DNA of 64,000 nucleotides, from contig JASEVX010000011.1 of the NCBI GenBank assembly GCA_031761405.1, positions 18,651,008-18,715,007 of the forward strand, given 5' to 3'. The position numbers and the translations under genes were made by a program. Position 1 is the first letter of the stretch; every line of letters begins with the position of its first letter. Shown in pieces: positions 59,255 to 64,000 of this stretch. Under the pieces are notes generated by a model. The model was not told where the DNA came from and made no database searches. It saw only the letters and a program-made list of their open reading frames with translations. Origin of the DNA: Serripes groenlandicus. Lineage: Eukaryota; Mollusca; Bivalvia; Cardiida; Cardiidae.

Positions 59255-59647
59255 GTAAATAGTGATACTTTTTTCAATGTTTAATCACCTGTATAGGTTA
59301 ACACAAAAGTGTTTTTCACATCATTTGACGAATATGTTTTTAACGGAAATTAATAAACACGCCAACTATTTTCAATATTCAATATATTCTATATAGATAT
59401 ATCGAAAGTTGTTATTGGATTTGTGAGAGGTTTAGACACAGGCTTATCTTTTTAATTTATGCAATTCATAAATAAAACTGAAAACTTGTGCATTAATTCA
59501 GCTGAGAGGGAAGATCACGACATGCACTAGGAATTATATTGCTTTACAGATTTGAATGTATGAACACCTTGGTCATTTTAGAATAAGAACGAAACGAAAG
59601 TAATAACAAATGATCAATACATATCAATTATACGCAAACATGCGTAG

Positions 59648-59859
59648 TTAACTCTTTCAGTGCCAATGGCAATATTGAGGTTTTTGCAAACAATGCAGAT
59701 TCAGGTGAGTCAGCTCGTAACGAGCTGTCTCACCTGAAATCAGCATTGTTTGCCTTTTAGTTATCAAAATATTCCAAAACTTTAACATGAGAAATGGAGA
59801 CGCCCGAGTTTGAACATGGAAGAGTCTACTTTAAACAATTCGGCTGCTGAAAGAGTTAA
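59648..59859. mobile_element. M3 MITE copy with both TTAA targets
   Basis: TTAACTCTTTCAGTGCCAAT to CTGCTGAAAGAGTTAA, 212 bp, central palindrome CAGGTGAGTCAGCTCGTAAC/GAGCTGTCTCACCTG identical to that of 26093-26306. Confidence 0.85.
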
Positions 59860-60147
59860 TTACACGCAACGTTACGTTGTTACTTTTCAACGGAAATTCA
59901 CGAATACACGCAGCTAGCTGTGTTTAAAAATAAGACAATAACAATGTCAACGGCTATATCGCAATGTTTTGAACTTCAGCCAAAAAAAGACAAATATATT
60001 TGAAACACCGAAATAACAATAAAAAACACATTTTCTGATTACAGTAATATTTATGATATACATGTAGTCAATTTCAATTTCAATTCAATTGCTTTGATAG
60101 TGATCATGTGTGTGACCATACTGTCAATTCTGCACATGGTTACAGTT

Positions 60148-60350
60148 ACCCTTTCCAACAAACAGACCCAATTTGACGCATCTTTTGAAAACAGTTCAAC
60201 AAGTAATGTACAATATCTCCTATTGACACACTGTTTTAATGTTTATTAAATAATTACACTTTTATTTCAAATTTATAGAGATAGTTCACATACGTTTGTT
60301 TAATAGTTTCGAAGTTTTTTTTTACTGATTCTCAGATTTATTGTTTTTTG
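60148..60350. mobile_element. M1 MITE relic
   Basis: TTACCCTTTCCAACAAACAG, ATTTGACGCATCTTTTGAAA, ACACTGTTTTAATGTTTATT; the hairpin is lost and the right end is poorly defined. Confidence 0.45.
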
Positions 60351-60651
60351 TGGAATGATACATTGCTCCCCAAAACGTAAATATCTAAGCTATTCCACTC
60401 ATTTGTCCCAAACAAAATGAGGTTATTACAGTTGCAGGAATTCCCATGTATCAAGCTTTCATTGCAATCATGACATGTTAAACGAAGATGATCAGGTTCT
60501 ATACTAATCAATAGATAGACCCAGATATGATAATAATGAACAGGTAACTCAACAAAGTCATAAAAGTCTCGATATAGAGCCTATAAACAGTTATTTTTCC
60601 CTAAATAAAGTTATATATCCAACCAAACCCTATCCTGGTGGTACCCAAACG

Positions 60652-60948
60652 AGCCCCGGTAGCTCGGTCGGTAGCGACGGCGTGGGCTGTCAATCCAGTA
60701 GTTTTGAGTTCGAACCCCAGCCCGCCCGTTCATCATTCTTTCCGACATTCGACAGGAAAGTCACTGTGACATGCGTCATTCGTCTTCCACCAATAGGCTA
60801 ACAGTCTATGTGGAAAAGCAGCCAGTTGCTTGGAAAGAATGGTGTGTGGAGTACTGGTGTGAGATAGCCAGGAAACACATGAGTAGGTGAACTGGCCGCC
60901 GTAATATGACTGATTTTGTTGTTGAAATCGGCTTTAACCCCGGTCAAT
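60652..60948 (+). mobile_element. SINE S1, full-length
   Basis: The cleanest S1: head GGTAGCTCGGTCGGTAGCGA, B box GAGTTCGAACCCCAG, body GCGTCATTCGTCTTCCACCA, GGAAAAGCAGCCAGTTGCTT, ACATGAGTAGGTGAACTGGC, tail GGCTTTAACCCCGGTCAATC. About 297 bp. Confidence 0.9.
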
Positions 60949-61146
60949 CTATGAGACGATACTTTTGAGTACCAGCAACATAGGGTTTAAAGATCAGGCA
61001 TGGATTTTAGAGCATGCGATTCATATCTTATATAGAGCCCGGAATTTAAGTTATTTCGGCTTTATACATGACAAAGTGAAAGCGTTCCAAAACGATGATT
61101 TTTATTACACATTAGTAAGGCCCACGCTATCAACCATGTATCATAG

Positions 61147-61575
61147 GAGAACCCTTTCCCTCATATAGACACTTTCTGACGCATCGGCAGCAGACGAATT
61201 TTGAAAATATTGTTTCAAAAGGGATAAAAAGCTCATGATGAGCATTTTCTCCATTTGCCATGATGTTTTCAACTATATTCAATGATTACACTTTCATTTA
61301 GAAATGTTAACCTCATTATTAACCAGATATTTTTCGAAATCGTCTTTGCGACATGCGTCATTCGTCTTCCACCAATGGGCTAAGTCTATGTGGAAAAGCA
61401 GCCAGTTGCGCTTGGGAACATTGTTGTGTGGAGTACTGGTGTGAGAAAACCAGGAACCACATGAGTAGGTGAACTGGCCGCCGTGATATGACTGAGAAAA
61501 TTGTTAAAAACGGCGTTAAACCCCAATCAATCAATCAATCAATCGAAATCGTCTGATCGAAATGTATTGTATGCA
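61147..61575. mobile_element. M1 MITE split by a SINE S1 insertion
   Basis: The M1 left part runs from ACCCTTTCCCTCATATAGAC to 61345 and resumes at 61544 with GAAATCGTCTGATCGAAATG. The interruption is the S1 copy at 61346-61543. The core GCTCATGATGAGC is present. Confidence 0.8.
61346..61543 (+). mobile_element. 5'-truncated SINE S1 with 11-bp target duplication
   Basis: S1 body from TTGCGACATGCGTCATTCGT to the tail CCCCAATCAATCAATCAATC. CGAAATCGTCT occurs at 61335-61345 and again at 61544-61554, a clean target-site duplication of LINE-driven retrotransposition. The tRNA head is missing. Confidence 0.92.
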
Positions 61576-61774
61576 GGTAATGGTTCAACGTTAGTAATTA
61601 GAACTGACGATGAAGGTGCGTTTAGAGGCTTCCACCCCGAGCAGGGGACACGAGCTAGGGTTTGAGCCCCTATTGGGTCAAAGACCAATCTCATGCAGGC
61701 TGATTTTGTATTTAAACGGCCACAATACCGCGATATGACTGAAAATACGGACGTGAACGACGTATAACAATCGC

Positions 61775-62004
61775 TTAACCCTTTCCCTCATACGACAATT
61801 CTGCAGCAGACGACTTTAAACATATTTTGTCAAAAAATAGAAAATCTCTATAATTGAATGGATAACCAATGACTAAAAGTGGAAAACATTGTGGCAAAAG
61901 GAGAAATTGCTCGTTTTGAGCAATTTCTTCTTTTATCACTATGTTTTCAAAACGCCGTCTGCTGCAGAGGCGTCAGAAAGCGTCTATATGAGGGAAAGGG
62001 TTAA
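61775..62004. mobile_element. M1 MITE copy, reference-quality
   Basis: TTAACCCTTTCCCTCATACG to TATATGAGGGAAAGGGTTAA, 230 bp, core GAGAAATTGCTCGTTTTGAG/CAATTTCTTC, right subterminal GCCGTCTGCTGCAGAGGCG. The closest to a family consensus in the window. Confidence 0.92.
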
Positions 62005-62302
62005 ACTAGATTTTTTTTTTTATGTTTACCTTTGGACATTTTGAGTGGTTTCTGACCGGGTTATCTCCATTTACAAGGTCAAACTAAAATACGTCAAACT
62101 TCCCAGTTATCTGTTAAAGTACACCTGTATCAATATCAGTATTACTGACGATTTGGAGTCCTGTTAACACCCAGACTTTATATAAAGGTAGATTGGTGTA
62201 ACACTAGTGAGGCTCAACTTCTAGTTTGTTGTCGACAGATACATCTAAGTATATATAACATTTTATGGGATACAGTGGGACCGTGGGCCTTCAATGTTGG
62301 CG

Positions 62303-62537
62303 CAGGAATCCGCCGTGGTCGAGTGATTAGCGTCGGGGATTTGAAACCGGGTGTTCCGGGTTCGATCCCCAGTCGAGGCACAACGGTCATGGTGGAGTGG
62401 TGCCCTTGGGGCAAGGCACGTTTTCTAGCCTAGTACTGGTTTGTTTACCCAGGGATCATGAATAAGTGAACTGTCGCCGCGATATAACTGATATAATGTT
62501 GAAAGCGGCGTAAAAACCCAATAAAACACACACAATC
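62303..62537 (+). mobile_element. SINE S2b, full-length, tRNA-derived
   Basis: Head GGAATCCGCCGTGGTCGAGT, B box GGGTTCGATCCCCAG, body CATGGTGGAGTGGTGCCCTT, CTAGTACTGGTTTGTTTACC, GTCGCCGCGATATAACTGAT, tail AAAGCGGCGTAAAAACCCAA then CACACA. Confidence 0.85.
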
Positions 62538-62575
62538 AATGTTGGCGCGTGCACCAAGACCATGTCGAGGGCTTG

Positions 62576-62811
62576 GCGTGAAATGGTTGTAACTAGAATA
62601 GGTATTTTTTTACCACGGTTAATCACCTCGCCATAAAGTCTTTATAATCGTTAAATCCTTTTTCTTGGTAAACAATGGAAATTTAGGTGCCATTGCTCGT
62701 TCTGAGCAATGGCACCTAAATTTGCATTGTTTACAAAGGGGTTAAAATTGCCCCTAAACCAGGGTTTCCAAAATAGGTTTTTAGTTACAACCGTTTCACG
62801 CCAAGCCCTCG
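62576..62811. mobile_element. M2 MITE copy, TSD ATGT
   Basis: Ends CGAGGGCTTGGCGTGAAATG and, inverted, CGAGGGCTTGGCGTGAAACG; ATGT at 62572-62575 and 62812-62815. Core AAATTTAGGTGCCATTGCTC with its inverse. Same orientation as the copy at 46616. Confidence 0.92.
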
Positions 62812-63072
62812 ATGTATATACATCTGTATTAATGAAATTATAACCATCTAATAGAGTTGGGGGGAAAATGTAGCTAAAGGATCAATTGCCTATTTTGACA
62901 ATGTTTTCAAAAGTAGTCAAATTGCGTCTGCAAATGGGAAATGGGTTTACCTGAATCGTTCAGCTGTCCAAAGATATACACAAATGCATGCTATTATCAT
63001 AAAGGGCATGAACTCGTAGTTTTTGGTTTGTTTTCGGCATGCTGTGACATGGTGAAATATATGGCAACCACT

Positions 63073-63304
63073 TTAATCCTTTCCCTCATACGATAATTCT
63101 GCAGCAGACGACTTTGAACATATTTTTGTTCAAAAATAGAAAATCTCTATAAATGAATGGATAACCTATTACTAAAAGTGGAAAACATTGTGGCAAAAGG
63201 AGAAATTGCTCGTTTTGAGAAATTTCTTCTTTTTCCACGATGTTTTCAAAAAGTCGTCTGCTGCAGAGGCGTCAGAAATCGTCTGTATGTGGGGAAAGGG
63301 ATAA
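63073..63304. mobile_element. M1 MITE copy, near full length
   Basis: TTAATCCTTTCCCTCATACG to ATGTGGGGAAAGGGATAA, 232 bp. A palindrome mismatch (GTTTTGAGAAATTTC) distinguishes it from the copy at 61775. Confidence 0.85.
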
Positions 63305-63416
63305 GCACCCGAATGGCTAGACGCGGCTTAATAGCCGATATACGTCATAATGATAGATAGGACCAGATTAAAAATAAACGTGATCCTGTTGTACATACAA
63401 ACATTAAAGACGTTCT

Positions 63417-63880
63417 CGAACCGTATTGCCACACACTCGTTCTCAAACCGTATTGCCACACACTCGTTCTCAAACCGTATTGCCACACACTCGTTCTCAA
63501 ACCGTATTGCCACACACTCGTTCTCAAACCGTATTGCCACACAATCGTTCGCGAACCGTATTGCCACACACTCGTTCTCAAACCGTATTGCCACACAATC
63601 GTTCGCGAACCGTATTGCCACACAATCGTTCTCGAACCGTATTGCCACACACTCGTTCTCGAACCGTATTGCCACACACTCGTTCGCGAACCGTATTTCC
63701 ACACACTCGTTCTCGAACCGTATTGCCACACACTCGTTCGCGAACCGTATTGCCACACACTCGTTCTCAAACCGTATTGCCACACACTCGTTCTCGAACC
63801 GTATTGCCACACACTCGTTAGCGAACCGTATTGCCACAGACTCGTTCGCAAACCGTATTGCCACACACTCTTTTCAAATC
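63417..63880. repeat. 27-bp minisatellite, 17 units
   Basis: CCGTATTGCCACACA recurs every 27 bp from 63421 to 63853. Variable positions are mostly CTC/GCG after CGTT, A/G before AACCG, and C/A in CACACACT/CACACAAT. As 27 is a multiple of three, several frames on both strands stay open; these are not genes. Confidence 0.95.
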
Positions 63881-63897
63881 CTGCACACAGTCTCTTT

Positions 63898-63985
63898 TGT
63901 GGAGTGTTTAGAGCGTCCGCTTTCGAGAGCATGAGACAATGGTTCGATCCCGAGTCGGGTCATACCAACGAGTTTACAATTCAAT
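63898..63985 (+). mobile_element. SINE S2 head at window end
   Basis: A-box-like GTGTTTAGAGCGTCCGCTTT, B box GGTTCGATCCCGAG, GGGTCATACCAACGAGTTTA; continues to or past the window end. Confidence 0.65.
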
Positions 63986-64000
63986 TTTCATTTTCAACAT

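Larger units (their letters stand above)
59255..64000. other. Terminal region: mobile elements and minisatellite, no complete gene
   Basis: Apart from the elements listed separately, 59860-60140 and 62010-62290 hold no recognisable feature. If 59200-59254 is a first exon, this region would be its first intron. Confidence 0.5.

Noticed and set aside
63328..63934. Long open frames on both strands with repeats such as AIRFENECV or HSFSNRIAT
   Set aside because: They are readings of the 27-bp minisatellite; every frame is open because the period is divisible by three. No start context, domain or splice signal supports them.

Overview
The window is invertebrate nuclear DNA and most likely comes from a bivalve mollusc. 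It is AT-rich. Its genes are split by long introns with canonical GT/AG splice sites, and most of the remaining sequence is short non-autonomous mobile elements: tRNA-derived SINEs, palindromic MITEs and Helitron-like elements with tandem-repeat cores. The bivalve assignment rests on the style of these repeats and on gene content, so it is an inference.

Four protein-coding loci can be spliced by eye. (1) SPAG7, an R3H-domain protein, minus strand, 11187 to 994, seven exons, 255 aa. (2) GH26 copy A, a secreted glycoside hydrolase family 26 enzyme, minus strand, 27984 to 23225, four exons, 409 aa. (3) GH26 copy B, a tandem paralogue, minus strand, 35426 to 30647, with the same exon plan but a 14-bp net deletion that breaks the frame just after the signal peptide, plus altered residues beside the catalytic acid/base. 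(4) PSMC2/Rpt1, an ATPase of the 26S proteasome base, plus strand, 38150 to 53371, eleven exons, 433 aa. A fifth, weak candidate is a signal-peptide first exon at 59200-59254 (+).

Layout: 1-11.2 kb is SPAG7, its introns packed with a TTAA-flanked MITE family (called M1 here) and two tandem-repeat arrays. 12.0-22.8 kb is a direct segmental duplication (12037-18338 and 18870-22755). The two copies differ by large indels, one of which is a Helentron-like insertion with its empty site preserved in the other copy. 22.9-35.4 kb is the GH26 pair. 35.4-38.1 kb holds a GC-rich 869-bp inverted-repeat element. 38.1-53.4 kb is PSMC2, whose introns carry many M1 copies, a 639-bp hAT-like element and a 114-bp near-perfect hairpin. 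53.4-64 kb is repeat-rich and ends in a 27-bp minisatellite.

The genes do not form a pathway: two are housekeeping genes (SPAG7, PSMC2) and the GH26 pair looks like a digestive polysaccharidase family expanded in tandem. The strongest novelty is in the mobile DNA (about 40 M1 copies, a MITE family with verified 4-bp target duplications, a minisatellite resembling the 5' half of a tRNA, nested insertions) and in the divergence of GH26 copy B.
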